Below, piece after piece: positions 15,567 through 24,302 of a stretch of 64,000 bases of DNA. Below the pieces are notes generated by a model. That model did no database searches. It saw only the letters and a list, made by a program, of their open reading frames with translations, and had not been told where the DNA came from. The stretch spans positions 860,364-924,363 of the forward strand of contig JBFIES010000001.1 in assembly GCA_041603235.1 (NCBI GenBank), given 5' to 3'. Position 1 is the first letter of the stretch. Each line of letters opens with the position of its first letter. The translations under genes were made by a program, and so were the position numbers. The DNA is from Panacagrimonas sp041603235. GTDB lineage: Bacteria > Pseudomonadota > Gammaproteobacteria > Nevskiales > Nevskiaceae.

Positions 15567-16922
15567 GTGTGCCAAATCGACATGCAGAAGCTCGCCGACG
15601 ACGCTCGCTTCAACCGCTTTCATGCCAAGGTGCTTCTGTGGTGCCTGTTGATTCTCATCATCGACGGCTATGACATCGCCGTGGTGGGCATCGCCCTGCC
15701 GTCCATCATGCAGCAGATGGGCGTGAACGCATCGACTGCCGGTTTCATGGCCAGTTCGGCCCTGTTCGGCGCCATGGTTCTGGGCACGCTGTCCGACCGG
15801 ATTGGTCGGCGCTGGGCCCTCTCCATTGGCGTCATGCTGTTCAGCGTGTTCACCGCGGCCGCCGGATTCACCAAGGATCCCATCAGCTTCAGCGTGGTGC
15901 GCTTCATCGCGGGCCTGGGGATTGGCGGTGTGCTGCCGGTCATCGTGGCACAGATGGTCGAGTACTCGCCCAAGAAGATCCGCAGCCTGATGACGGCGCT
16001 GATGACTTCGGGCTACGCACTGGGCGGCATCCTGGCCGCGGTGCTCGGCAAGCAGCTGATCGGCGAGTACGGCTGGCAGGTCGTTTTCATCGCAGCGGGT
16101 GTGCCGGTCCTGCTGATTCCGTTCATCCTGAAGCTGGTGCCGGAATCAATGACCTACCTGATCTCGCGCAGCCGCAACGGCGAACTGGCCGAAGTGGCCC
16201 GTAATCTCCAGCCGGGAGTCAAGCACCCGGCGGACGCCCAGTTCGTCGTGCCCACCGCCGACCGCGTGGCGGGTGCGCCGGTCTCCCGGCTGTTCCAGGA
16301 CGGGCGAGGCCCGAGCACGGTGCTGTTCTGGATCGCCTTCTTCTCGGGCCTGTTCATGGTCTATGCGCTCAGCAGCTGGCTGACCAAGCTGATGGCTATG
16401 GCTGGCTACAGCCTGGGGTCTGCCCTCAGCTTCGTGATCGCGCTGAACGTTGGCGCCATCATCGGTGCCGTGGGAGGCGGGTGGCTCGCCGACAAGTTCA
16501 ACATCAAGTGGGTGCTGGTGGGGATGTATGCGCTGGGCGGCGTGCTGCTGTACCTGATGACGTTCCAGACCTCGACCGAGCTGCGTTATCTGATCATCGG
16601 CGCGGTCGGCGCCTGCACCACCGGCGCGCAATTGGTGGCCTATGCCTACTGCGGGCAGTTTTACCCGATGTCCATCCGCTCGACCGGCATCGGCATGGCC
16701 TCCGGCGTGGGGCGCCTGGGCGCGATCGCGGCGCCGCTGCTAATCGGCCAGATCGTTGCGCTTGAGCTGCCGCTGGAGCAGAACTTCCTGGTGATCGGGG
16801 CTTTCGGGATCATCGGCTCGATCGCCCTGGCGTTCATCAGGCATGGCGGCCCGGCGTCGGTGGGCCCGCAAGAGGCTGCACGCGAGTTGCGCCCGTCGCA
16901 ACAGACGCCGCAAAACGCCTGA
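15567..16922 (+). CDS. MFS transporter, aromatic acid:H+ symporter type
   Basis: 451 residues, about 12 membrane segments. The N-terminal DGYDIAVVGIALPSIMQ is the signature of the aromatic acid:H+ symporter (AAHS) family (PcaK/BenK-like), followed by the MFS loop motif GTLSDRIGRRWAL. It should import an organic acid driven by protons. Start GTG 15567 is chosen because AAGGAG lies at 15553-15558; ATG 15582 is an alternative without a site. It heads the rightward operon with the acyl-CoA dehydrogenase and ETF genes, so it probably brings in the acid that the ligase activates. Confidence 0.9.
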   Translation: MCQIDMQKLADDARFNRFHAKVLLWCLLILIIDGYDIAVVGIALPSIMQQMGVNASTAGFMASSALFGAMVLGTLSDRIGRRWALSIGVMLFSVFTAAAGFTKDPISFSVVRFIAGLGIGGVLPVIVAQMVEYSPKKIRSLMTALMTSGYALGGILAAVLGKQLIGEYGWQVVFIAAGVPVLLIPFILKLVPESMTYLISRSRNGELAEVARNLQPGVKHPADAQFVVPTADRVAGAPVSRLFQDGRGPSTVLFWIAFFSGLFMVYALSSWLTKLMAMAGYSLGSALSFVIALNVGAIIGAVGGGWLADKFNIKWVLVGMYALGGVLLYLMTFQTSTELRYLIIGAVGACTTGAQLVAYAYCGQFYPMSIRSTGIGMASGVGRLGAIAAPLLIGQIVALELPLEQNFLVIGAFGIIGSIALAFIRHGGPASVGPQEAARELRPSQQTPQNA

Positions 16923-16946
16923 TCGTAGCCATCAAGGAAATTCGCT

Positions 16947-18728
16947 GTGTCTGTCTACATAGCCCCCCTGCGCGAAATGCTGTTCGCCATGAAAGAGGTC
17001 GGCGGCCTGGACGCGATCTGCGCCCAGCCGGACCATGAAGAAACCACGCCCGACCTGGTCGAGGCCATCCTGCAGGAGGCGGCTAATTACGCCGCTGGCG
17101 TGCTGGATCCGCTCAACCACCCCGGCGACGTGCAGGGCGCGCGCTGGCACGATGGTCGGGTCACGCCCGCCGACGGCTTTCGCGAAGCCTGGGCCAGCTT
17201 CTGCGAGAACGGCTGGAACGGCATGCCCGCTGCCACCGAATGGGGCGGCCAGGGCCTGCCCACGCTGGTCTCCACCGCCGTGCTGGAGATGTGGAAGTCG
17301 TCCAACCTCGCGTTCAGCCTGTGCCAGATGCTCACGCTGGGCGCGGTGGAGGCCATTGCGCACCATGGCAGCGACGCACTCCAGCGCCGCTTCCTGGCAC
17401 CCATGGTCGAGGGCCGCTGGACGGGCACCATGAACCTCACCGAGCCCCAGGCCGGCTCCGACCTGGCCGCGCTGCGCAGCCGTGCCGTACACGAGGGCGA
17501 CCACTACCGCGTCAGCGGCAACAAGATCTTCATCACCTGGGGCGAGCACGACATGGCCGAGAACATCGTGCACCTGGTGCTGGCGCGCCTACCCGATGCG
17601 CCACCGGGGGTGAAAGGCATCTCGCTGTTCCTGTGCCCGAAGTACCTGGTCAACGACGATGGCACCCTGGGCGAACGCAACGACTTGGCCTGCACGTCGA
17701 TTGAGCACAAGATGGGCATCCACGGCAGCCCCACGGCGTCGATGAGTTTTGGCGACAGCGGCGGCGCTATCGGCTACCTGGTCGGCGAGCCGCACCAGGG
17801 GCTGGCCTGCATGTTCACCATGATGAACCACGCGCGGCTGAACGTTGGCCTGGAAGGCGTGGGCATTTCCGAGCGCGCCTACCAGCGCGCACGCGCCTAT
17901 GCGCTGGAGCGGGTGCAGGGCAAGCCGCTGATCAGCGGCAGCACCGCCATCGCAGGCCACCCGGACGTGCGGCGCATGCTGATGGACATGAAGGCCCGCA
18001 CCGAGGCCATGCGCGCGCTGGCCTACTTCTGCGCCGGTCAGATGGACCGCGCCGCGGGCCACGCCGATGCGCAGGAGCGCGCGCAGGCGCAGGCCCTGGT
18101 CGGCCTGCTGATACCGGTGGTCAAAGGCTGGTGTACCGACAGCGCGCAGGGCATCACGTCCGACGGCGTGCAGGTGCATGGCGGCATGGGCTACGTCGAG
18201 GAAACCGGCGCCTCGCAGCACATGCGCGACGCGCGCATCACGACCATCTACGAAGGCACCACGGGCATCCAGGCCAACGACCTGATCGGCCGCAAGCTGG
18301 CACGCGAGGGCGGGCGCACGCTGAAGGCGCTGCTGGGCCGCATCGACGGCGATGCGCGCCGGTTGGTCGAATCGCCCGATGCAGTGCTGGCGCAGATCGG
18401 CCGCGCGTTGGCAGCCGCTGCCCAGGCGCTGGACGAAGCGGCCGACTGGCTGCTGGCCCACGACGGTCAACCCGCGCAGTGCGCGGCGGGCGCCGTGCCC
18501 TTCCTGCGGCTGGCGGGCACCGTGATCGGCGGCTGGCTGTCGGCGCGCATGGCCGAAGCCGCTACCGCGCAACTCGCGGCGGGCGCGGGCGATGCGGGCT
18601 TTCTCGGTACCAAGCGCGCCACAGCCAGCCATTACGCGGCGCATGTCCTGGTGCAGGCGCCGATGCTGCGCGACATCGTCACGGGCGGCGCCGCCAGCAC
18701 GCTGGCCCTGGCGGACGATCAACTCTGA
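16947..18728 (+). CDS. Large acyl-CoA dehydrogenase (DmdC-like, C-terminal extension)
   Basis: 593 residues, clearly longer than the 381-residue paralogue at 11164. The family includes 3-methylmercaptopropionyl-CoA dehydrogenase (DmdC) and FadE-like enzymes with an Acyl-CoA_dh_C extension. TEPQAGSDLA is the flavin/substrate motif and Glu436 in TIYEGTTGIQ is the catalytic base, so it uses the medium-chain-type position unlike the other dehydrogenase. Start is GTG (GTGTCTGTC), preceded by AAGGAAATT. Followed immediately by etfB and etfA, its probable electron acceptor. Confidence 0.92.
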   Translation: MSVYIAPLREMLFAMKEVGGLDAICAQPDHEETTPDLVEAILQEAANYAAGVLDPLNHPGDVQGARWHDGRVTPADGFREAWASFCENGWNGMPAATEWGGQGLPTLVSTAVLEMWKSSNLAFSLCQMLTLGAVEAIAHHGSDALQRRFLAPMVEGRWTGTMNLTEPQAGSDLAALRSRAVHEGDHYRVSGNKIFITWGEHDMAENIVHLVLARLPDAPPGVKGISLFLCPKYLVNDDGTLGERNDLACTSIEHKMGIHGSPTASMSFGDSGGAIGYLVGEPHQGLACMFTMMNHARLNVGLEGVGISERAYQRARAYALERVQGKPLISGSTAIAGHPDVRRMLMDMKARTEAMRALAYFCAGQMDRAAGHADAQERAQAQALVGLLIPVVKGWCTDSAQGITSDGVQVHGGMGYVEETGASQHMRDARITTIYEGTTGIQANDLIGRKLAREGGRTLKALLGRIDGDARRLVESPDAVLAQIGRALAAAAQALDEAADWLLAHDGQPAQCAAGAVPFLRLAGTVIGGWLSARMAEAATAQLAAGAGDAGFLGTKRATASHYAAHVLVQAPMLRDIVTGGAASTLALADDQL

Positions 18729-18752
18729 ATGATCCTGAAAGGAAACCCTCCC

Positions 18753-19502
18753 ATGAAAATCCTGGTTCCCGTCAAGCGGGTGGTTGACTACAACGTCAAG
18801 GTCCGCGTCAAGAGCGATGGCAGCGGCGTGGACATCGCCAATGTCAAGATGAGCATGAACCCCTTCGACGAGATTGCCGTCGAAGAGGCTGTGCGGCTCA
18901 GGGAGAAAGGCGCGGCAACGGAGATCGTCGCCGTCTCGTGCGGCGTGTCTCAATGCCAGGAGACGCTGCGCACCGCCATGGCCATCGGTGCCGACCGCGG
19001 CATCCTAGTCGAGACCAATGAAGAACTGCAGCCGCTGGCCGTGGCTAAGCTGCTCAAGGCCCTGATCGACAAGGAACAGCCCGGCCTCGTGATCCTGGGC
19101 AAGCAGGCCATCGACGACGACTGCAACCAGACCGGCCAGATGCTGGCGGCGCTGGCCGGTCTGCCGCAAGCCACCTTCGCCTCCAAGGTCGAGCTCGCCG
19201 GCGACAAGGCAGCCGTGACCCGCGAAGTGGACGGCGGCCTGGAAACCCTCAGCCTCACGCTGCCCGCGGTCATCACCGCCGACCTGCGCCTGAACGAACC
19301 GCGCTACGTCACCTTGCCCAACATCATGAAGGCCAAGAAAAAGCCGCTGGACACCATCAAGCCCGAAGACCTCGGCGTTCAAGTCGCCCCACGCCTGAAG
19401 ACCCTGAAGGTGACCGAACCCGCCAAGCGCGGCGCCGGCGTGAAGGTGGCTGACGTGGCCGCCCTGGTCGAAAAACTCAAGAACGAAGCGAAGGTGATCT
19501 AA
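18753..19502 (+). CDS. etfB: Electron transfer flavoprotein beta subunit
   Basis: 249 residues. Binds AMP and, with EtfA, carries electrons from acyl-CoA dehydrogenases to ETF-ubiquinone oxidoreductase. Start ATG 18753 gives the family N-terminus MKILVPVKRVVDYNVKVRV and has AAAGGA upstream; an ATG at 18729 would add eight residues. The landmark DLRLNEPRYVTLPNIMKAKKKP is split across 19280-19345. The stop is followed directly by the etfA ATG. The sequence has a Burkholderiales flavour by memory, suggesting the cargo donor, but this is not proven. Confidence 0.95.
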   Translation: MKILVPVKRVVDYNVKVRVKSDGSGVDIANVKMSMNPFDEIAVEEAVRLREKGAATEIVAVSCGVSQCQETLRTAMAIGADRGILVETNEELQPLAVAKLLKALIDKEQPGLVILGKQAIDDDCNQTGQMLAALAGLPQATFASKVELAGDKAAVTREVDGGLETLSLTLPAVITADLRLNEPRYVTLPNIMKAKKKPLDTIKPEDLGVQVAPRLKTLKVTEPAKRGAGVKVADVAALVEKLKNEAKVI

Positions 19503-20435
19503 ATGTCGGTACTCGTTATTGCTGAACACGACAACGCATCCATCAAGGGCGCAACCCTGAACACCGTGACGGCCGCAGCCGCTTGCGGTGGCGACGTGCA
19601 CGTGCTGGTGGCCGGTGAAAACGCCGGTGCAGCCGCCCAGGCCGCAGCGCAAATCGCCGGCGTCGCCAAGGTCATCCACGCCGACGGCGCCAGCCTGAAG
19701 AACGGCCTGGCCGAGAACGTCGCCGCGCAAGTGCTGGCCATCGCCGGCAACTACAGCCACATCCTGTTCCCGGCCACGGCCGGCGGCAAGAACGTGGCCC
19801 CGCGCGTGGCCGCCAAGCTCGACGTCGCCCAGATCAGCGACATCACCAAGGTGGTGAGCGCCGACACCTTCGAACGCCCCATCTACGCCGGCAATGCCAT
19901 CGCTACCGTGCAAAGCTGCGACGCCACCAAAGTCATCACCGTGCGCACCACCGGCTTCGACGCCACAGCGGCGACCGGAGGCAACGCAGCAGTGGAAACG
20001 CCAACCGCAGCGGCAGACACCGGCAAGAGCAGCTACGTGGGCAGCGAAATCGCCAAGAGCGACCGGCCCGAACTGACGGCGGCCAAGATCATCGTCTCCG
20101 GCGGCCGTGCGCTGGGCAGCAAGGAAAAATTCGACGAAGTCATCACCCCGCTGGCCGACAAGCTGGGCGCGGCCATCGGCGCGAGCCGCGCGGCGGTGGA
20201 TGCGGGCTACGCGCCCAATGACCTGCAGGTGGGCCAGACCGGCAAGATCGTGGCGCCGCAGCTGTACGTGGCGGCGGGCATCTCGGGGGCGATCCAGCAC
20301 CTGGCGGGCATGAAGGACTCCAAGGTGATCGTGGCGATCAACAAGGACCCGGAGGCGCCGATCTTCAGCGTGGCCGACTACGGGCTGGAGGCGGACCTGT
20401 TCGCGGCTGTGCCGGAACTCGTCAAGGCCTTTTAA
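19503..20435 (+). CDS. etfA: Electron transfer flavoprotein alpha subunit
   Basis: 310 residues, normal length. The C-terminal FAD domain shows GRALGSKEKF, GQTGKIVAPQLYVAAGISGA and INKDPEAPIFSVADYGLEAD. It starts on the base after the etfB stop. The next gene, the LysR regulator of the transfer region, begins only 5-17 bp after the etfA stop without a terminator, so read-through from the cargo into the regulator is likely. Confidence 0.95.
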   Translation: MSVLVIAEHDNASIKGATLNTVTAAAACGGDVHVLVAGENAGAAAQAAAQIAGVAKVIHADGASLKNGLAENVAAQVLAIAGNYSHILFPATAGGKNVAPRVAAKLDVAQISDITKVVSADTFERPIYAGNAIATVQSCDATKVITVRTTGFDATAATGGNAAVETPTAAADTGKSSYVGSEIAKSDRPELTAAKIIVSGGRALGSKEKFDEVITPLADKLGAAIGASRAAVDAGYAPNDLQVGQTGKIVAPQLYVAAGISGAIQHLAGMKDSKVIVAINKDPEAPIFSVADYGLEADLFAAVPELVKAF

Positions 20436-20452
20436 CTTGGATGAGATACACC

Positions 20453-21367
20453 ATGGAGCTTCGGCATTTGCGTTGCTTTATAGCGGTGGCCGAAGAACTT
20501 CACTTTGGCCGCGCAGCGGAAAAGCTGCACATCGATCAGTCCCCTTTGTCGCGCACCATCAAGGAGATAGAGGAAGAGCTCGGGGCGCAACTGTTCACGC
20601 GAACCACGCGAAGCACCCGCCTGACCTTTGCCGGAATGGCATTCCTGGAGCGGGTGCCGCGAATCTTCGAAGCTCTGAAACAGGCGTGTGACGGCGTCAA
20701 GTCCGCCGCCAGTGGGTTTCAGGGACAGTTGCGCATCGCTTTGTCCGATGGCATCACGCCCTCGCGAATGCCGACGCTGCTGGCACGGAGCCGAGAGGAA
20801 GATCCAGAGATTGACATTCGGTTATTTGAGGTGCCGTTGGACCAACAGATCAAGGGTCTGCACGATGACCTGTATGACGTCGGCTTTTCGATGGCCGAAG
20901 AGGTGGGCGACGGCATTGTGGTCAGGCCTGCGTGGGAAGACGAGCTGATGGTGGCGGTCCCAGCTCGCCATCCTGTGCTGGCCCACAAGCACGTTCCGTT
21001 GGAAGAAGTGTTGCGCTATCCGCTGGCGCTATGCGATCCGGCGATATGCGAAGGCCATGCACGCCAAGTTGATCGCGTTTTGCAGCGCTACGAGCAACAG
21101 CCACTGATCGCCCAGCGCGTGGCGTCCTATGAGGTGATGATGACCTTAGTCTCCGCCGGATTGGCACTTGGTTTGGCGGGCGCCGCGCACATTGCATCCG
21201 GCCGTGGGCCAGGTGTTGTGGCCCGGCGCTTGGCGGGCAAGTCGCAGATGCTGGCCACGTATCTGCTGCACCGTGACGTGGAGCCCTCCGAAATGCTGGC
21301 TCGGTTCATCGCACGAGTGGACTCCATTGATTCGGCGGATGGCTCCAGCGCCGCCGAGGACTCCTGA
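20453..21367 (+). CDS. traR: LysR-family regulator of the ICE transfer region
   Basis: 304 residues. The N-terminal winged helix-turn-helix (MELRHLRCFIAVAEELHFGRAAEKL, split here as residues 1-25) is followed by a LysR effector domain (about 90-295). Position immediately upstream of eexN and traG matches the LysR-type traR of Tn4371-like ICEs, which is thought to control the transfer genes. Start ATG 20453 fits the family; ATG 20441 would add MRYT. An alternative is that it belongs to the cargo and regulates etfBA, but conserved synteny with eexN-traG argues for the backbone. Confidence 0.87.
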   Translation: MELRHLRCFIAVAEELHFGRAAEKLHIDQSPLSRTIKEIEEELGAQLFTRTTRSTRLTFAGMAFLERVPRIFEALKQACDGVKSAASGFQGQLRIALSDGITPSRMPTLLARSREEDPEIDIRLFEVPLDQQIKGLHDDLYDVGFSMAEEVGDGIVVRPAWEDELMVAVPARHPVLAHKHVPLEEVLRYPLALCDPAICEGHARQVDRVLQRYEQQPLIAQRVASYEVMMTLVSAGLALGLAGAAHIASGRGPGVVARRLAGKSQMLATYLLHRDVEPSEMLARFIARVDSIDSADGSSAAEDS

Positions 21368-21392
21368 TCCACCTGCTGAAAGGACCCAAGCC

Positions 21393-21623
21393 ATGCCCCG
21401 ATTCCTGCCGCTGCTGATGGCCGCTGCACTGACAGCCTCCTGTGGGCCATCCCAACCGACGGAAACCGTGGACTTCCTCGTGGCCCATCCTGAGCGTCTC
21501 AAGGAAGTCCAGCGCCTGTGCAAGGAAGAGCGCGCGAAGGCCGGCGAAGAACTCTGCCGACGTGCCGCCGAGGCCGCGAATCGCCGCTTCTTCGGTGATC
21601 GGCCGGAGCAGAAGCCTCAATAG
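21393..21623 (+). CDS. eexN: EexN-family entry-exclusion lipoprotein
   Basis: 76 residues. Lipoprotein signal peptide with lipobox LTASC, so Cys17 would be acylated. The mature part (DFLVAHPERLKEVQRLCKEE) fits the EexN family, which reduces redundant transfer into cells already holding the element. Start ATG 21393 has GAAAGGA upstream. It lies 26 bp after the LysR gene and is followed by a terminator hairpin. Confidence 0.85.
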   Translation: MPRFLPLLMAAALTASCGPSQPTETVDFLVAHPERLKEVQRLCKEERAKAGEELCRRAAEAANRRFFGDRPEQKPQ

Positions 21624-21675
21624 GGCACCCCTCCGTCGCGGCGCGGCGACGAAGGTCTCACTGTTACCTCATCAC

Positions 21676-21706
21676 GCCGCAGCGCGCTCGCGCATGCGGC
21701 ATTTTT
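21676..21706 (+). terminator. Rho-independent terminator after eexN
   Basis: GCCGCAGCGCG pairs with CGCGCATGCGGC around a short loop, followed by ATTTTTATT. It separates the traR-eexN transcript from the traG-trb operon. Confidence 0.65.
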
Positions 21707-21800
21707 ATTGTCTTCGCCACAGCAATAAGTCTGGCTCTTTTGGCCTGAATCCCCGCCACAACGGTCTTTGACCGACCTGCACGCTCGCCTTGATCCTCGG

Positions 21801-21828
21801 CACTACGGCACGTTCCTGTGCCGTAGTG
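21801..21828 (+). promoter_or_regulatory. Perfect 11-bp inverted repeat abutting the traG ribosome site
   Basis: CACTACGGCAC (21801-21811) and GTGCCGTAGTG (21818-21828) are perfect complements with a 6-nt loop. The stem ends exactly where the GGAGG ribosome site of traG begins (21829-21833; start 21841). It has no U-run, so it could be an operator for the transfer operon, perhaps for the LysR or RHH protein, or an mRNA hairpin that controls ribosome access. Confidence 0.6.
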
Positions 21829-21840
21829 GGAGGTTGATCA

Positions 21841-23841
21841 ATGCAAGGAACGAACGTGCTGTTCGGTCAGATTGCCGTTGTCTTCGGCATCGTGATCGCT
21901 GGCGTATGGAGCGCTACGCAATGGACGGCCGCCGCCCTGGGCTACCAGCTACGCCTGGGCTCGCCGTGGTTCGATTTCTTCGGCACGCCGGTCTATCACC
22001 CCTGGCGCCTGTTCGAGTGGTGGTTCTTCTTCGACGCCTACACGCCGCATGTCTTTGACGTGGGCGGTGCCATTGCCGCAGGCAGCGGCCTGATCGCGGT
22101 GGTGGTTGCCATCGGCATGTCGATCTGGCGCTCGCGCCAGTCCAAGCTGGTCACGACCTACGGGTCGGCTCGCTGGGCCAACGCGGAGGACATTTGCAAG
22201 GCGGGGCTTGACCAGCCTGCGGGCGTGTTCCTCGGCCAGCATCGCCAGCAGTACCTGCGACATGAAGGCCCGGAGCATGTTCTGACCTTCGCGCCTACCC
22301 GCTCGGGCAAAGGCGTGGGCCTGGTGGTTCCCACCTTGTTGAGCTGGCCTGCATCGGCCGTCATTCACGACATCAAGGGCGAGAACTGGAGCATCACCGC
22401 CGGCTGGCGCTCGCGCTTCTCGCATTGCCTGCTGTTCAACCCGACCGATGCGAAGTCGGCGGCCTACAACCCACTGCTGGAGGTGAGGCGCGGCGCGCAC
22501 GAAGTGCGCGACGTGCAGAACATCGCAGACATTCTGGTCGATCCCGAAGGAGCACTGGAGCGGCGCAACCATTGGGAGAAGACCTCGCATGCGCTGCTGG
22601 TTGGGGCCATCCTGCACGTGCTCTACGCAGGCGAAGACAAGACGCTGCGCGGAGTCGCCAACTTCCTCAGCGACCCGGCCTGTCCCTTCGAGCTGACCCT
22701 GCATCGGATGATGACCACGCCGCACATCGGTGGTGGGCCGCATCTGGTGGTGGCATCGGCAGCGCGCGAAGTCCTGAACAAATCGGACAACGAGCGTTCC
22801 GGCGTGTTGAGCACCGCCATGTCATTCCTCGGCCTGTACCGCGACCCCACGGTGGCCGAAGTCACCTCGCGCTGCGACTGGCGCATTGCCGACCTGATCG
22901 CGGCCGAGCATCCGGTGTCGCTGTACCTGGTGGTGCCGCCTTCGGACATTTCGCGGACGAAACCGCTCATTCGCCTGATCCTCAACCAGATCGGGCGACG
23001 CCTCACCGAATCACTCGATGGCAGCGACGGCATCGAGCGCCGCCACAAGCTGCTGCTGATGCTTGACGAGTTCCCGGCGCTGGGGCGCCTGGATTTCTTC
23101 GAGACGGCGCTGGCCTTCATGGCGGGCTATGGCATCCGTAGCTTCCTGATCGCGCAGTCGCTCAATCAGATCGACAAAGCCTATGGCCAGAACCATTCCA
23201 TCCTCGACAACTGCCATGTGCGCGTGACGTTCGCCACCAACGACGAGCGCACGGCCAAGCGGATTTCCGAAACCCTTGGCACTGCCACTGAGTTGCGCGC
23301 GCAGCGCAACTACGCGGGTCACCGGCTCGCCCCATGGCTGGGGCACTTGATGGTGTCGCGACAGGAGACCGCCCGACCTTTGCTGACGCCAGGCGAAGTG
23401 ATGCAACTCCCGCCCGACGAGGCGGTGGTGATGGTTTCCAGCGTCGCGCCGATCAAGGCCAAGAAGGTGCGCTACTACTCTGACGCCAACTTCCAGCGGC
23501 GCGTGCTGCCGCCCCCTGTGCTCATTGCGGGGCGCTACGCCGACGTGCCTTCCTTACGGCCCGACGACTGGAGCGGGCTGACGGTTCCTCCCGTTCCGGT
23601 GGCGCCTGCAACCGAAGCCGTTGAAGGCTTCGCCTCTGCCGCTGACGACGGTGGCCCGCGTCGCCAACCCGAACTCTCCGAAGCCGTCGCCTACGACCCC
23701 GACCTGGTTGTGCCTGTCGCCGACCTCGGGCTGCTCGATGACGACGACATGCCGCTTCCCTTACCGCGCCAGCTCGATCCGACCCTGCAGCGCACGTCCC
23801 GGCTGGCATCCCTCGACCCTGACGACGGAATCGAGCTATGA
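21841..23841 (+). CDS. traG: TraG, type IV coupling protein (VirD4-like)
   Basis: 666 residues. Hexameric inner-membrane ATPase that hands the relaxosome to the type IV secretion channel. Two N-terminal membrane segments (about 8-30 and 75-97) precede the motor domain with Walker A APTRSGKGVG (Lys157) and Walker B LLLMLDEFPALG. The C-terminal ~90 residues are Pro/Ala/acid-rich. First gene of the long transfer operon; its stop overlaps the next start (ATGA). Confidence 0.95.
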   Translation: MQGTNVLFGQIAVVFGIVIAGVWSATQWTAAALGYQLRLGSPWFDFFGTPVYHPWRLFEWWFFFDAYTPHVFDVGGAIAAGSGLIAVVVAIGMSIWRSRQSKLVTTYGSARWANAEDICKAGLDQPAGVFLGQHRQQYLRHEGPEHVLTFAPTRSGKGVGLVVPTLLSWPASAVIHDIKGENWSITAGWRSRFSHCLLFNPTDAKSAAYNPLLEVRRGAHEVRDVQNIADILVDPEGALERRNHWEKTSHALLVGAILHVLYAGEDKTLRGVANFLSDPACPFELTLHRMMTTPHIGGGPHLVVASAAREVLNKSDNERSGVLSTAMSFLGLYRDPTVAEVTSRCDWRIADLIAAEHPVSLYLVVPPSDISRTKPLIRLILNQIGRRLTESLDGSDGIERRHKLLLMLDEFPALGRLDFFETALAFMAGYGIRSFLIAQSLNQIDKAYGQNHSILDNCHVRVTFATNDERTAKRISETLGTATELRAQRNYAGHRLAPWLGHLMVSRQETARPLLTPGEVMQLPPDEAVVMVSSVAPIKAKKVRYYSDANFQRRVLPPPVLIAGRYADVPSLRPDDWSGLTVPPVPVAPATEAVEGFASAADDGGPRRQPELSEAVAYDPDLVVPVADLGLLDDDDMPLPLPRQLDPTLQRTSRLASLDPDDGIEL

Positions 23842-24302
23842 GCCAGCACCGCTTGAATCTCTTCATCCAGCCCGAGCACGCCAAGCGGCTCGATGAGCTG
23901 GCTGCCAAGAAAGGCGTGTCCAAGTCCAGCATCGTTGCGGCGGCCTTGGCATCCTGGCTGTCGCCCGACGCGGCCGACCAGCGCGAGGCGGCGATTGCCA
24001 AGCGTCTGGATCGCCTGTCGCGCCACGCCGAGCGCCTGGAGCGCGACCAGAACATCCAGATCGAAACACTGGCCTTGTTCATCCGCTACTTCCTGACCGT
24101 GAGCACACCCGTGCCAGAGGCGCATCAGGACGCAGCGCGCGCTCAAGGCAAGGCGCGCTTCGAGCAGTTCGTGGAGCAGTTGGGCCGGCACCTGCTGCGC
24201 GGGCGCAGCCTGGTGCGCGACGTGGTGGACGAGCTGAATCCCGATCCGATGCGGACGGACGACGCGCCAACCCCGGCCGAAGCGCAGGAGCGCGCGTTAT
24301 GA
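23838..24302 (+). CDS. CopG-like ribbon-helix-helix protein of the trb operon
   Basis: 154 residues. The N-terminus RLNLFIQPEHAKRLDELAAKKGVSKS-type segment (residues 5-30) looks like a CopG ribbon-helix-helix, followed by a charged, probably coiled-coil stretch (about 50-80). This gene is conserved between traG and trbB in Tn4371-like ICEs. It may regulate the trb operon or bind oriT, but no function is established. Coupled by 4-bp overlaps on both sides. Confidence 0.78.
   Translation: MSQHRLNLFIQPEHAKRLDELAAKKGVSKSSIVAAALASWLSPDAADQREAAIAKRLDRLSRHAERLERDQNIQIETLALFIRYFLTVSTPVPEAHQDAARAQGKARFEQFVEQLGRHLLRGRSLVRDVVDELNPDPMRTDDAPTPAEAQERAL

Noticed and set aside
20441..21367. LysR gene as a cargo-specific regulator of etfBA
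   Set aside because: Its position right before eexN and traG is conserved in Tn4371-like ICEs, so it is assigned to the backbone; the alternative is noted in the feature entry.
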